A stretch of 64,000 nucleotides of DNA, taken from Salvator merianae (lineage: Eukaryota > Chordata > Lepidosauria > Squamata > Teiidae). Below the pieces are notes generated by a model. It saw only the letters and a program-made list of their open reading frames with translations. It was not told the DNA's origin and made no database searches. Shown here piece by piece: positions 63,351 through 64,000 of this stretch. Numbering within the stretch: the stretch's first letter is position 1; each line of letters begins with the position of its first letter. A program made the position numbers and the translations under genes. The stretch lies in assembly GCA_003586115.2 (NCBI GenBank), contig QVOM02000073.1, positions 38,924,876 through 38,988,875 of the forward strand. The letters are read 5' to 3'.

Positions 63351-63859
63351 CTCTTTGGTCAGAATCATAGCAGAATTTACGCCACTTGCATAATCAAACA
63401 GTCCAGTTCACATACTGTAACTCACTGCCAAAGATTCAGGGGAAATCCAGTGGCATTGTTAAATAAGCCAAAAGCAAGGTAAAAAGGCCTAAAAACAGGA
63501 GCACAAACTCAGGGGAGTTGTGAATAGCAGGAAGTGCAGTTGTCAGAAATAGCTTGCTACTGCAGCTACTGCTTTATTTCTAGTCCCATGTCTCCTCACA
63601 GGTGTGGCTTGGCATTTCTTACGTAACCTTGCAGACTGATACAGGGCTCCCTTTTCTTGATGCCTATCTGTGAACGTGGGCTTTTCCATATCTGAGTCTA
63701 ACTTTTTCTCTGCCTGACTATCTTTCTGCTTGGCCGTCTGCCATAACTGTCTCTGCTTGGCTAACTTCCATAGCTGAGTTATCTGCCTGATGTATTCCCA
63801 CTTCTGGCTCAACATCAAGGACAGATTTGTCCTCAGAAGTTTCTGCATTTAGAGAGAGA
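63351..63859. other. About 500 bp interrupting the L2 LINE
   Basis: This lies between L2 reverse-transcriptase and endonuclease relics in the same orientation. The minus-strand 101-codon frame (63848-63543) does not match L2, so this may be an insertion, or badly decayed L2 sequence. Confidence 0.35.
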
Positions 63860-64000
63860 GGCATGAAGGCAGAGGGCCTCCAATGCCATGTCCGAGACAG
63901 CCTTCACCAGCTCAGATAGGGAAGCTGTTGGGTAGTGGGGTGAACAGTACACCAACAGCAACCCCATTCTGTCTCTCTGGCCCCAAAACAGCAATCCAAG
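63860..64000 (-). pseudogene. L2 LINE endonuclease-region relic, runs off window
   Basis: The minus strand gives ASLSELVKAVSDMALE-like text after a VYCSPHYP-like start, the region of L2 endonuclease between its YRPP-type and GDFN-type motifs. It is in the right order and strand to be the upstream part of the L2 at 62040-63350, with about 500 bp of unrelated or unrecognised sequence between them. Confidence 0.6.

Overview
The window is non-coding-rich vertebrate nuclear DNA, almost certainly from a squamate reptile (probably a lizard). The evidence is one brain gene with vertebrate splice sites plus a squamate-type repeat load: SINEs with the Sauria-SINE core, CR1 and L2 LINE 3' ends, R4/Dong-like LINE relics, a Tc1-like element, tRNA-derived SINEs and many short terminal-inverted-repeat elements. 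No bacterial, plasmid or phage features are present. The species cannot be fixed from sequence alone.

The only host gene I can support is the 5' part of NSG2 (HMP19), on the + strand. Positions 1-8110 are upstream DNA holding a decayed Tc1-like transposon (1332-2610), a tRNA-SINE and an L2 fragment. A CpG-rich promoter and first non-coding exon lie at about 8240-8473, ending in a strong GTAAGT donor. Three CTCF-like motifs in the same orientation lie just upstream, and two REST half-sites in unusual order lie inside the presumed first exon. Exon 2 (9298-9448) carries the start codon and the first 43 codons and ends in phase 0. I found no later NSG2 exon, so 9449-64000 reads as one very long intron, incomplete at the window edge.

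That intron is dominated by mobile-element relics. Its main contents are a Tc1/mariner-type MITE with TA duplications (14716-15178); about a dozen related MITEs with GGSCC-type termini, four of them with perfect 3-bp target duplications (PIF/Harbinger-like); a GC-rich tandem or foldback member (22062-23520); three copies of a roughly 1-kb non-autonomous transposon, two of them inverted relative to each other (41708-42734 and 56086-57270); two R4/Dong-like LINE relics; several CR1 and L2 3' ends; an L2 LINE running off the right edge on the minus strand; a perfectly bounded solo LTR (47069-47706); and two young SINEs that combine a Sauria-type body with an L2-like tail and carry a CTCF-like motif.

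The most unusual single structure is a hairpin with 61-bp arms and only two mismatches at 21722-21861. No intact system of collaborating genes is present. The most interesting material is regulatory (CTCF/REST architecture and SINE-borne CTCF motifs) and structural (hairpins, a compound GTT/CTT tract, nested insertions). All repeat assignments were made by eye against remembered family patterns and need RepeatMasker or BLAST confirmation.
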